Positions 56,632-64,000 of a stretch of 64,000 nucleotides of DNA are shown piece after piece. The notes under the pieces were generated by a model. That model worked only from the letters and a program-made list of their open reading frames with translations. It had not been told where the DNA came from and searched no databases. Source of the stretch: Bacteroidota bacterium (GTDB taxonomy: Bacteria > Bacteroidota > Bacteroidia > Flavobacteriales > Weeksellaceae); contig JAEXBS010000006.1 in assembly GCA_023393915.1 (NCBI GenBank), forward strand, positions 178,613-242,612, given 5' to 3'. Within the stretch, counting starts at the first letter, position 1. Every line of letters starts with the position of its first letter. The position numbers were made by a program, and so were the translations under genes.

Positions 56632-57651
56632 TTAGTCTTTAACTGCGTCCATACGCATAAACTCTTCTGCTTTTTCAACCATGTTTTTACTTCCACAGAA
56701 GAAAGGTACTCTTTGGTGAAGTTCAGTGGGTTCTATATCTAAAATGCGCTCAAATCCATTGGACGCTTTTCCGCCGGCTTGCTCAGCTAAAAAAGCCATA
56801 GGATTGCATTCGTAAAGTAAGCGAAGTTTTCCATGAGGAGCGTTAGCATAAGAAGGGTACATGTAAATTCCTCCTTTAATCATGTTTCTATGAAAATCTG
56901 AAACTAACGATCCAATGTATCTTGAAGTGTAAGGCCTATCGCCTTCCATCATTTGGCAATACTTCAAATAATTTTTAACCCCTTGAGGGAATTTAATATA
57001 GTTTCCTTCGTTGATGGAATAGATTTTTCCGTCTTCTGGGAAAGTCATTTTAGGATGGGAGAGATAATAAGTGCCTAAGCTTGGGTCTAAGGTAAATCCG
57101 TTTACCCCATTTCCTGTCGTATAAACGATCATAGTCGAAGATCCGTAAACAACGTATCCCGCAGCAATTTGCTCGGAACCTTTTTGTAAAAAGTCTCTAA
57201 GTTCCACAGGAGATCCCGGTTCGGTAACTCTTCTGTAGATAGAGAAAATGGTTCCTACCGATACATTCACATCAATATTGGAAGAACCGTCTAATGGATC
57301 AATCAGTACTACGTATTTACTTAAGTGACCGTTGGTGCTGGATTTAATATCAATAAAATCATCGTTTTCCTCTGAAGCGATCCCACAGACCACTTCCCGT
57401 TGCGAAAGGGCAGTAATGAAAATTTCATTGGCCAGTACGTCAAGTTTCATCTGGTCTTCACCCTGCACATTGGTGTTTCCGGCGTGACCAATAATATCGG
57501 CAATTCCGGCTTTGTTTACTTCCCGGTTCACCACTTTGGAGGCCAATCGGATGGCACTTAAAAGCCGGGAAAACTCCCCGGTCGAGTATTGAAAGTCGTC
57601 TTGCTTTTCAATTAAAAATTCACCTAACGTTTGTAGGGGTTGTTCGGACAT
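56632..57651 (-). CDS. fbp: Fructose-1,6-bisphosphatase, class I
   Basis: A 339-residue class I FBPase, the gluconeogenic step from fructose-1,6-bisphosphate to fructose-6-phosphate. Motifs include ANEIFITALSQREVVCGIAS, EENDD, VVLIDPLDGSSNIDVNVSVG (metal site), and PYTSRYIGSLVSDFHRNMIK with GGIYMYP near the sugar site, then KLRLLYECNPMAFLAEQAGG. An upstream TAAATTTA (minus strand, near 57673-57680) is a one-mismatch -7 box. It precedes menC in an apparent two-gene transcript. Confidence 0.96.
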   Translation of the reverse strand: MSEQPLQTLGEFLIEKQDDFQYSTGEFSRLLSAIRLASKVVNREVNKAGIADIIGHAGNTNVQGEDQMKLDVLANEIFITALSQREVVCGIASEENDDFIDIKSSTNGHLSKYVVLIDPLDGSSNIDVNVSVGTIFSIYRRVTEPGSPVELRDFLQKGSEQIAAGYVVYGSSTMIVYTTGNGVNGFTLDPSLGTYYLSHPKMTFPEDGKIYSINEGNYIKFPQGVKNYLKYCQMMEGDRPYTSRYIGSLVSDFHRNMIKGGIYMYPSYANAPHGKLRLLYECNPMAFLAEQAGGKASNGFERILDIEPTELHQRVPFFCGSKNMVEKAEEFMRMDAVKD

Positions 57652-57888
57652 AACGGATCATTTGAGATTTGCGTAAATTTAGAAAATTAGTTTTAGAAGA
57701 AAAACTTTATTCAAAACAGCCCAAAAGAGGGAGAACTTATAAGTTTAATGCTTTGTAAATCAATCCGGTGGGTTTATGTGTAGTTTAGTAGGAGCGTTAA
57801 AAACTTTGCTTTATTTCCGTTTTCGTCTTCCCAATTCAAGTGCTTATACCAGATAAATCCAGCTATTGCTTTTTTAAAGCTCCCTTTC

Positions 57889-58329
57889 TTATTGAGCCAA
57901 TTGCATAAGAGCTCTGGGTTCGATAAGTCCCGTAATAGGAGGCTTTATTTTCCTTTTTTTTGAGATAAAAACCCAGGTGGGAGACTTAGGCGGAGTATTT
58001 TGTAGAAACTCTAAGGCCAGTTCATGGTACCCGGCCTTTGGTCCTGAAGGAAAGAACCGGTAAGTCTTTCCTTTAAATTCGATGGGATCCGGATAATCCA
58101 AAGGCAATTCAAAAAGCAAAAGATCTTTTTCACTCCAGAATGTACTTTTTTCAATTTCAGCTTTCTGGACCCGGCACACTGTGCACCATTTCGCTGAAAG
58201 TAGAATCGCTACTGGAGTGGTGCTCGCACTGATCGAGTCTAACTCATGTAAGGGCTCAAACTTGGTCTGAGAAAAAGACAGAGAAGAGATTAAAATTAGA
58301 GCGAAACTAAGTCTAGGTAAAAGATTCAT
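57889..58329 (-). CDS. Secreted thioredoxin-like protein, partner of the receptor gene upstream
   Basis: A 146-residue exported protein with signal peptide (MNLLPRLSFALILISSLSFS). The redox site is AILLSAKWCTVCRVQKAEIE (Cys49, Cys52; WCTVC instead of WCGPC). The rest follows the thioredoxin fold (LLLFELPLDYPDPIEFKGKT, TPPKSPTWVFISKKRKIKPP). It begins 11 bases after the stop of a TonB-dependent receptor gene. That tight pairing suggests the thioredoxin acts in the periplasm on the receptor's cysteines or on its cargo; this is inference. It may also belong to the family that reduces metal or heme cargo. Confidence 0.87.
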   Translation of the reverse strand: MNLLPRLSFALILISSLSFSQTKFEPLHELDSISASTTPVAILLSAKWCTVCRVQKAEIEKSTFWSEKDLLLFELPLDYPDPIEFKGKTYRFFPSGPKAGYHELALEFLQNTPPKSPTWVFISKKRKIKPPITGLIEPRALMQLAQ

Positions 58330-58340
58330 AAGGTTAGAGT

Positions 58341-60458
58341 TTAAAAGACTTCGTATCTAAACCCTAAGAAGAAATGCCTTCCTTGGTTGGGTGCATACAC
58401 GTAAGAAGGATCAAAGGTTAGGGCGTACGGGTTTGATGCGGTTGGAATAACGTTTCCGCTAGGATCCCACTCAACGCCGCGATCAAACGGATCAAAGGCC
58501 CGAGCTATTAAAAATTTAGTTGAACGGGTTGGAAGGAAATTAAGTAAGTTCTTTACTCCAAAATACAGATTCGCTCCTCTACCTAATTTCTTGGTTAATT
58601 GCAAATTTTGAACACTCCACCACGGTGAATTAGGAGATCTTGGATCCGTGTCCGATAAAAGAGGAAGTCGCATAGGACTGTAAAGGCTTCCCGTATAATC
58701 TATAGTAAGGCCTAGAGAGCCGATGGGATAGCTGATGGTCCAGTTTCCACTGAATTTTTCGGAAAGGACCGGACGAATTTTCTCTTCGTTTTCTCTATGG
58801 AAAACATCCGCAAAGGTTCCTCCAATTAGCGCGGAGAATCCTGAAGCTGTTTTTATATTCACCGCTAAGGATCCTCCTCTGGAAACGGCACTTTGCTTTA
58901 GGTTGGAGAACAAGATGGCGCTGGGATCCTCATCGTAAGAGGCTAAGATTTTATTGGTGAAGTAGGAATGGAATAAACTAAAATCAAGCTGCACCATAGG
59001 GTTAAAGCTATTAAAGGTTTTAACGTAGTTGATGTTTATGTTCCAGGAAGTTTCAGGTTTTAAAGATTCTTTAAACCTTATTTCTCTAGCTCCTGTAAGG
59101 GCCGCATGGTCTTCAGTAAAGACTTCGGCTACGCGGTATCCGCTCCCAATATTAATTCTAAAAATATCGAGGTCGGAAGGAGTGGAGAATTTGTATCCGA
59201 TTCTGGGAGTCACAATGGATCCATGTATAGAGTTGTAGTCGTAACGAAGTCCCATTAAAAGCAAGCTTTGATCGGAGATGCTCCACTCGTCTTGAACAAA
59301 AAGACCTGGGAGTCTCTGGTGTCTAGCTTCGTTTAAATGAAGATTATTGGGATTTGCCGTGATCGGCGTATTGTCATCGTAATAGGTATAACGGTAAGAA
59401 AGTCCACTGACCAAATCGTGTTTTCCTAGGGTTTTGTAGTGAAGGAGTTGAGAGAAGAAGATGCCTTGCCTCGCATGGAAAAGCACGTTTCCATAAGCAG
59501 AGTTTTGTGCGTGGTACGAAGCGCTCACTTGCAGGTGAAGGTTCTCCTTGGTCGGTAGCTGGTAGCGAGAAAAGAGTTCGGCTCGGTTTAAGTAAATACT
59601 CTCCCCATATACTTCATCACCGCCTCGATGTTTAGGGTTCCAGTTTATCTCTCCTCCCCATCTGTCTTCGTAAAGGTAGCGAGCAGCAAATCGAAATTCT
59701 CTGGCCTCTGGCCTTTCAATACTCCAAGAGTTGAAAATGGAAATTCGGTCTTGAAGCGTGAGGTCGGTAAAACCGTCTTGGTTGTGGTCTGCAGGATTCT
59801 CATAACGAAATTGATTCACGCCCAGAAGCGTCGTAGCTTTTTCACCAACCTGAAATTTAGCGGCCACATCGGCATTGATTTCTGCCCAGGATGAGGTCGA
59901 GATGTCCGCTGCTAGTTTAGGAGCGGAAGTAGGTTTTTTAGTAATAACGTTGATGAGTCCTCCCACCGCTTCGCTTCCAAAAAGAGTAGAGGCGGGGCCT
60001 TTTACTACTTCCACACGATCAATTAATGATTGAGGAATTCCGCTTAGGCCATAAACAGAACCTAGTCCGCTCATAAGGGGCATTCCGTCAATGAGTACTA
60101 ACGTGTAGGGACCTTCCAATCCTCCAATATGAATATCTCCCGTACCGCAGATATTGCAGTTGAGCTGAGGTCTTACTCCATTGATGTTTCCAAGTGCATC
60201 CAGCAGGTTGGACTCCGGGTTTCTGCGGAAGAATCCTGCGCTGTACACTTCAACCGCTACCGGACTATCCAGCTTGGAAACTTCTTTTAGTGAAGAAGAA
60301 ATAACTACTTCATCAATCATCTGATTTGTATCAAGGGTATCGGTTTTCTTCTGGGTTGATTCACTCAATGAGTCCTTAGTCGGAGTCTGAGCAAATGAAA
60401 GCGAATAAGAAGCCCAAGTTAAGAGCGAAAAAAGAAGAAGATTTCTCATCGAAGGCAT
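58341..60458 (-). CDS. TonB-dependent receptor with cysteine-containing plug
   Basis: A 705-residue outer-membrane TonB-dependent receptor (signal peptide about 1-24; an alternative start is Met4 at 60449). The plug domain has the features IDEVVISSSLKEVSKLDSPV, NLLDALGNINGVRPQLNCNI, CGTGDIHIGGLEGPYTLVLI, DGMPLMSGLGSVYGLSGIPQ, SLIDRVEVVKGPASTLFGSE and AVGGLINVITKKP. The CxxC in LNCNICGTGDIHIGG (Cys101, Cys104) is unusual for plug loops and faces the extracellular ligand pocket in related structures, so a metal or metallophore cargo is plausible. It is followed 11 bases on by a secreted thioredoxin. The promoter is excellent (60487-60517). Confidence 0.9.
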   Translation of the reverse strand: MPSMRNLLLFSLLTWASYSLSFAQTPTKDSLSESTQKKTDTLDTNQMIDEVVISSSLKEVSKLDSPVAVEVYSAGFFRRNPESNLLDALGNINGVRPQLNCNICGTGDIHIGGLEGPYTLVLIDGMPLMSGLGSVYGLSGIPQSLIDRVEVVKGPASTLFGSEAVGGLINVITKKPTSAPKLAADISTSSWAEINADVAAKFQVGEKATTLLGVNQFRYENPADHNQDGFTDLTLQDRISIFNSWSIERPEAREFRFAARYLYEDRWGGEINWNPKHRGGDEVYGESIYLNRAELFSRYQLPTKENLHLQVSASYHAQNSAYGNVLFHARQGIFFSQLLHYKTLGKHDLVSGLSYRYTYYDDNTPITANPNNLHLNEARHQRLPGLFVQDEWSISDQSLLLMGLRYDYNSIHGSIVTPRIGYKFSTPSDLDIFRINIGSGYRVAEVFTEDHAALTGAREIRFKESLKPETSWNININYVKTFNSFNPMVQLDFSLFHSYFTNKILASYDEDPSAILFSNLKQSAVSRGGSLAVNIKTASGFSALIGGTFADVFHRENEEKIRPVLSEKFSGNWTISYPIGSLGLTIDYTGSLYSPMRLPLLSDTDPRSPNSPWWSVQNLQLTKKLGRGANLYFGVKNLLNFLPTRSTKFLIARAFDPFDRGVEWDPSGNVIPTASNPYALTFDPSYVYAPNQGRHFFLGFRYEVF

Positions 60459-60486
60459 GAGGACAAATGTTTTATAATTAGTTTTG

Positions 60487-60517
60487 CAAAATTACAAAGT
60501 TAGATGCATCAAACAAA
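60487..60517 (-). promoter_or_regulatory. Promoter of the receptor-thioredoxin operon (TTTG-N19-TAATTTTG)
   Basis: On the minus strand TTTG (60517-60514), 19 bases, then TAATTTTG (60494-60487). This is an ideal match with the Bacteroidota sigma-A promoter. The first ATG follows 28 bases later. Confidence 0.8.
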
Positions 60518-60605
60518 TATTTTTTACTCTTTTATTTTTGATTAGGGCAGAGTTGTTTTTTTTGACCGAAAAATCTCAGGTAGCTTAAAATTTGCTGAAT
60601 TTTGC

Positions 60606-60613
60606 TATTTTTG
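60606..60613 (+). promoter_or_regulatory. -7 box of lysC
   Basis: TATTTTTG, full match to TAnnTTTG, upstream of both possible lysC starts (60637 and 60667). Confidence 0.55.
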
Positions 60614-60666
60614 ATTAAACTAGAGATTCTGCTTTCATGTGGAAGGTTCTCTTAGTTAAAATAGCT

Positions 60667-61932
60667 ATGAAAGTATTTAAGTTCGGAGGCGCTTCTGTGA
60701 AAGACGCACAAAGTATCAAGAATGTTGGGGAAGTCCTTCGTAGAGAAGGTTTTGAAAGTTGTCTTTTGGTCGTTTCCGCTATGGGTAAAACGACCAATGC
60801 GCTTGAAAAAGTATGTTTAGAGTTTATTGAGACGGCCCGAATTGGGGAGAGCTTAGAGCCTGTAGTGGAGTACCATAAGGCAATTATTGAAGAATTATTT
60901 GAACCTTCCCATTCTCTATTTTCTGAGCTTGAGCTTATTTTTGATCAGTTAAGAGGATTTACTCTTGAAGAAGATAAGGGAGGTTATGATTATTACTACG
61001 ATCAGATCGTTAGTTTTGGTGAGCTGATTTCCTCTAAGATCTTAAGTGCTTACCTTTTGGAACTAGGATTCTTGCATGAATGGTTAGATGCAAGAAATTA
61101 CATTTTAACCGATAGCACCTATCGTGAAGGAGAGGTTAATTGGGAAGATACCCTCATGAGAATTAAAGAAATCAGTCCAGAGGGGTCATATGTTACTCAG
61201 GGATTCATTGGGTCCGACATAGAAAAACAAACCGTAACTTTAGGTAGAGAAGGTTCGGATTATTCCGCAGCTATTTTTGCCTACGGACTTGATGCCGATT
61301 CGATGACCATCTGGAAAGATGTTCCTGGAGTAATGAGTGGGGATCCCCGCAAATTTCACAAAGTAACCCTTTTAGAGGAAATATCTTTTGAAGAAGCCAT
61401 TGAGATGGCCTATTACGGAGCTTCGGTCATCCACCCAAAGACCATGCAACCCCTCCAAAGAAAAAACATTCCCTTCTTTGTTAAGTCCTTTTTGGAGCCC
61501 GATAAGAAAGGAACCAAGATTAGTAGCGCAGAACATTTAAACAAAGTAGAGTCCTACATTCTAAAGGAGAACCAATACCTTCTCACGCTTTCCACGAAAG
61601 ATTTTTCTTTTATTGCGGAAGAGCATTTAAGTGAAATTTTCAGGCTTCTTTCCGCCTTTCAAATAAAGATCTCCTTAATGCAAAATACAGCGATTTCGCT
61701 TGAGCTTTGCTTGGAGGATAAGTACAATACTATTGATAACCTACTTACGAGTTTGGAGCCTGAGTTTTCCATCCATCTACAAGAAGGACTTAGCCTTCTT
61801 ACCGTTCGAAATACCGATGGAAGAGAGAGCAAGCGTTTTACAGAAGGGAAAACCGTGTATTTGGAACAGACCTCTAATGAAGTGCTGCAGTTTGTGTTTA
61901 GGCCAGATTTGGACCTTCCTATTATACCTTAA
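60667..61932 (+). CDS. lysC: Aspartate kinase
   Basis: A 421-residue aspartokinase, first step of the lysine, threonine and methionine pathway. MKVFKFGGASVKDAQSIKNV has the KFGGxS catalytic motif, LLVVSAMGKTTNALEKV the second, and GFIGSDIEKQTVTLGREGSD (TLGRxGSDxSA) the active-site loop, with MTIWKDVPGVMSGDPRKFHK and YYGASVIHPKTMQPLQRKNI. The ACT regulatory region (from LLTLSTKDFSFIAEEHLSEI) follows, less conserved than usual. The frame is open to an ATG at 60637 but aspartokinases begin near KVxKFGG, so 60667 is preferred. The stop is two bases before the acyltransferase gene, so the two genes are coupled. Confidence 0.9.
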   Translation: MKVFKFGGASVKDAQSIKNVGEVLRREGFESCLLVVSAMGKTTNALEKVCLEFIETARIGESLEPVVEYHKAIIEELFEPSHSLFSELELIFDQLRGFTLEEDKGGYDYYYDQIVSFGELISSKILSAYLLELGFLHEWLDARNYILTDSTYREGEVNWEDTLMRIKEISPEGSYVTQGFIGSDIEKQTVTLGREGSDYSAAIFAYGLDADSMTIWKDVPGVMSGDPRKFHKVTLLEEISFEEAIEMAYYGASVIHPKTMQPLQRKNIPFFVKSFLEPDKKGTKISSAEHLNKVESYILKENQYLLTLSTKDFSFIAEEHLSEIFRLLSAFQIKISLMQNTAISLELCLEDKYNTIDNLLTSLEPEFSIHLQEGLSLLTVRNTDGRESKRFTEGKTVYLEQTSNEVLQFVFRPDLDLPIIP

Positions 61933-61934
61933 TT

Positions 61935-63761
61935 ATGAGTCTAATAACAAAAGAGGATTTGATAAAAGCCGGTGGGCTTTCTCGGCTCGGAATAGCAAAA
62001 AACCTTGCTGCAAAATCCATCATGAAATTCACCAAGATCGAGGAGGTGAATGCTCTTTACGATCGATTAAAGCATTTGGAGGGAGCTGCGTTTTTTGAAG
62101 GCTTTGTAAAAGATCGCGAACTAGATTACATCGTCTTTAAAGAGGATCTAGCAAAAATTCCTCGCACTGGCCCCTTTATTTTGGTTTCCAACCACCCTTT
62201 AGGAGCCATTGACGGAATCTTAATGGCTAAGATTATTTCTGAAGTGAGACCCGATTTTAAAATCATGGGTAATTTTCTGCTTCAGAAGATTAAACCTTTA
62301 GAACCTTATGTCATTCCAGTGAATCCTTTCGAAGGTAGAAAAGAGCTTTATAGTTCTTCATCGGGAATGAGAGCTACGCTAAAACATTTGCAAGAAGGTG
62401 GTTGCTTAGGTATTTTTCCTGCCGGAGAAGTTTCGAATCGAAACAATCCTTTTGGCGAGATTCAGGATAAAAAGTGGGAGACTCCAGCACTTAAACTCAT
62501 TAGAAAAGCGAGAGTCCCTGTCGTACCTATGTATTTTCATGCGAAAAACAGTTTGTTTTTTTACCGAATGGCTAAACTACATCCGGACTTACAAACCTTA
62601 CTTCTTCCCTCAGAAATGATGCGGGACCGAGATAAGCCTATTCGCATTCGAATAGGAAGACCGCTTTCAGTAAAAGTAATGGATGAAGAGGAATCCATCG
62701 AAGAATTAGGAGCCTATCTACAGCGCAAGGTTGCGCTGCTCAAGAGCTATTATGAGAAACGTCGAAGCCTAATAGAGAAAATGAATCTTCCGAATTTGAA
62801 GCTGAGTTTTCCTATTGGAAGGGCAGGAAACCTAATTCCCAATATTATTGATGAAACTCCCAGAGAGGATCTCGTTGAAGATATCAATAAGCTGGTTAAA
62901 AAGGATCAACTTCTTTTTCAAAACGGAAATTACCAGGTCTTTTTTGCTCAATACGACGAAATCCCTTCCGTCATGCGAGAAATTGGTAGACAGCGCGAGA
63001 TTACCTTTAGAGCGGTGGGAGAGGGAAGTAACCTTCCTTTCGATTTGGATGAATACGATAAACATTATTCTCACCTGTTTCTATGGGATCACGAAAATGA
63101 AAAGATCGTAGGAGCCTATCGAATGGCTTTAGGGAAACAAGTAATGAAAAAGCACGGAGTGAGTGGCTTTTATACTTCTTCTCTTTTCAATTTTGATCCC
63201 GAGCTTCAGCCTTTCTTTAAGAAGGTGATTGAAATGGGAAGAGCTTACATCAATCTTGAGTACCAGCAAAAACCTCTGCCATTATTTTTACTCTGGAAAG
63301 GAATTGTTCATGTTTGTCTAAGGAATCCTGATCATAAGTTCTTAATGGGTGGGGTTTCGATCAGTAATAAGTTTTCAGATTTCTCGAAATCGCTGATGAT
63401 CGATTTTATGCGCTCACATTATTACGATTCTGCTGTAGCGCAGTACGTGCATCCGAAGCATGAGTTTAAAATCAAACTAAAAGATCGAGATAAACAATTA
63501 TTCGTTGATGATTTAGAAGCGGATTTGAATAAGCTGGATAAGATGATTGATGATTTAGAACCAAGTCTCCGTATGCCTGTGCTCATCAAAAAATACATTA
63601 AGCAAAATGCTAAAGTAATTGCCTTTAATGTGGATCCGGACTTTAATGATGCAATCGATGGACTCATGTATATTCGAATAAGTGACATCCCAGAAAGCAC
63701 GATTAATCCCGTTTTAGAAGAGATCAGTGAGCAAATGCATAAGGAGTTTGAAAAAAAATAA
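61935..63761 (+). CDS. Bifunctional aminolipid acyltransferase (OlsF/GlsF-like)
   Basis: A 608-residue protein joining two acyltransferases. Residues 1-260 are a PlsC-type O-acyltransferase: PFILVSNHPLGAIDGILMAK (His87, Asp93), VIPVNPFEGRKELYSSSSGM, GGCLGIFPAGEVSNRNNPFG and VPVVPMYFHAKNSLFFYRMA. Residues ~320-608 are a GNAT-type N-acyltransferase with FFAQYDEIPSVMREIGRQRE, ITFRAVGEGSNLPFDLDEYD, HLFLWDHENEKIVGAYRMAL and GVSGFYTSSLFNFDPELQP. This order matches OlsF of Flavobacterium and Serratia (ornithine lipids) and GlsF (glycine lipids), enzymes that both N- and O-acylate an amino acid. It is coupled to lysC. Confidence 0.9.
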   Translation: MSLITKEDLIKAGGLSRLGIAKNLAAKSIMKFTKIEEVNALYDRLKHLEGAAFFEGFVKDRELDYIVFKEDLAKIPRTGPFILVSNHPLGAIDGILMAKIISEVRPDFKIMGNFLLQKIKPLEPYVIPVNPFEGRKELYSSSSGMRATLKHLQEGGCLGIFPAGEVSNRNNPFGEIQDKKWETPALKLIRKARVPVVPMYFHAKNSLFFYRMAKLHPDLQTLLLPSEMMRDRDKPIRIRIGRPLSVKVMDEEESIEELGAYLQRKVALLKSYYEKRRSLIEKMNLPNLKLSFPIGRAGNLIPNIIDETPREDLVEDINKLVKKDQLLFQNGNYQVFFAQYDEIPSVMREIGRQREITFRAVGEGSNLPFDLDEYDKHYSHLFLWDHENEKIVGAYRMALGKQVMKKHGVSGFYTSSLFNFDPELQPFFKKVIEMGRAYINLEYQQKPLPLFLLWKGIVHVCLRNPDHKFLMGGVSISNKFSDFSKSLMIDFMRSHYYDSAVAQYVHPKHEFKIKLKDRDKQLFVDDLEADLNKLDKMIDDLEPSLRMPVLIKKYIKQNAKVIAFNVDPDFNDAIDGLMYIRISDIPESTINPVLEEISEQMHKEFEKK

Positions 63762-63812
63762 GTCTGAGAATCAATAGTTTTTCGCTTAATTAGTAAAAAG
63801 CCTTCAAGTAAA

Positions 63813-63845
63813 TTTGCATGCTATTATAAAAATGTCCTATTTTTG
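63813..63845 (+). promoter_or_regulatory. Promoter of tRNA-Phe (TTTG-N21-TATTTTTG)
   Basis: TTTG (63813-63816) and TATTTTTG (63838-63845) are separated by 21 bases; the mature tRNA starts at 63874. Confidence 0.65.
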
Positions 63846-63873
63846 CACCACTTTAAACAACTGATAAAGTAAA

Positions 63874-63946
<73 letters not shown>

Positions 63947-63974
63947 CGAGAAACAACAACAATTTCTTACAAAA

Positions 63975-64000
63975 GCCCTTAAATCCTAGTATTTAAGGGC
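63975..64000 (+). terminator. Hairpin after tRNA-Phe, cut by the window edge
   Basis: GCCCTTAAAT (63975-63984) and ATTTAAGGGC (63991-64000) pair perfectly over 10 bp around CCTAGT. The window ends at the stem, so the T-run cannot be seen; a terminator is most likely. Confidence 0.7.

Overview
This window looks like chromosomal DNA of a member of the Bacteroidota, class Flavobacteriia (a Weeksellaceae- or Cryomorphaceae-like lineage; I cannot place it more precisely). The evidence is: A+T-rich DNA; promoters of the Bacteroidota sigma-A type (TTTG, about 19 nt, TAnnTTTG); outer-membrane TonB-dependent receptors; the fused lpxC-fabZ gene inside an lpxD/lpxC-fabZ/lpxA/efp/lpxD2/sucD run; ruvX-def-DUF5606-mazG order; an HMG-CoA synthase of the mevalonate pathway; and a YpdA-type bacillithiol disulfide reductase. 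There is no rRNA, CRISPR array or intact insertion sequence. One tRNA (Phe, GAA) lies at the right edge.

Layout. 1-2.2 kb: the start of a YaiO-like outer-membrane protein, a DUF3853 protein left over from a mobile element, an RlpA-like protein behind a phased TTAAC repeat cluster and a textbook promoter, and a decayed hipBA toxin-antitoxin module. 2.2-7.4 kb: copper handling (HMA-AraC regulator, CopA ATPase behind a palindromic operator, a CopZ-like chaperone) with a sugar O-acetyltransferase and an EamA exporter in between. 7.5-9.9 kb: exonuclease III and an HD-domain phosphohydrolase. 9.9-15.0 kb: an accessory stretch holding a broken DprA-like/phosphoribosyltransferase pair, a zinc-ribbon protein, an unknown secreted protein, an unknown lipoprotein and a PAS-LuxR regulator. 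15.0-20.9 kb: the lipid A cluster with efp and sucD. 21.1-25.8 kb: a DUF3667 membrane protein and a five-gene operon resembling the mhq quinone-detoxification genes. 25.8-29.6 kb: a NatAB-like ABC exporter and a WYL regulator. 29.7-38.9 kb: dusB, a large outer-membrane protein with a dead M1-peptidase domain, YceI, a DsbA/FrnE-like protein, a eukaryote-type fused UMP synthase, a serine beta-lactamase-like hydrolase and a SixA-like phosphatase. 38.9-44.2 kb: ruvX, def, DUF5606, mazG, a FUSC transporter, a VOC protein and thyA. 44.2-51.4 kb: an M1 aminopeptidase preceded by a possible leader peptide, HMG-CoA synthase, a YdeI-like protein, a dicarboxylate/amino acid symporter and ypdA. 51.4-60.5 kb: two TonB-dependent receptors (one with a secreted thioredoxin), glnS, menC, fbp and a 26-codon small ORF with its own promoter and terminator. 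60.6-64 kb: lysC with an OlsF/GlsF-like bifunctional acyltransferase, then tRNA-Phe.

Most of the window is housekeeping. The parts that best repay attention are the DprA-like/phosphoribosyltransferase remnant with two A-run frameshifts, the hipBA relic with its operator still present, the eukaryote-type UMP synthase fusion, the M1-like barrel protein without a zinc site, the aminolipid acyltransferase next to lysC, the receptor-thioredoxin pair, and two small ORFs (44278-44343 and 55465-55545). Several genes (exoA, dusB, ruvX, ypdA, lpxD) have their -7 box only 4-6 nt before the start codon, which predicts leaderless mRNAs. All functional calls come from reading motifs by eye; no database search was possible.
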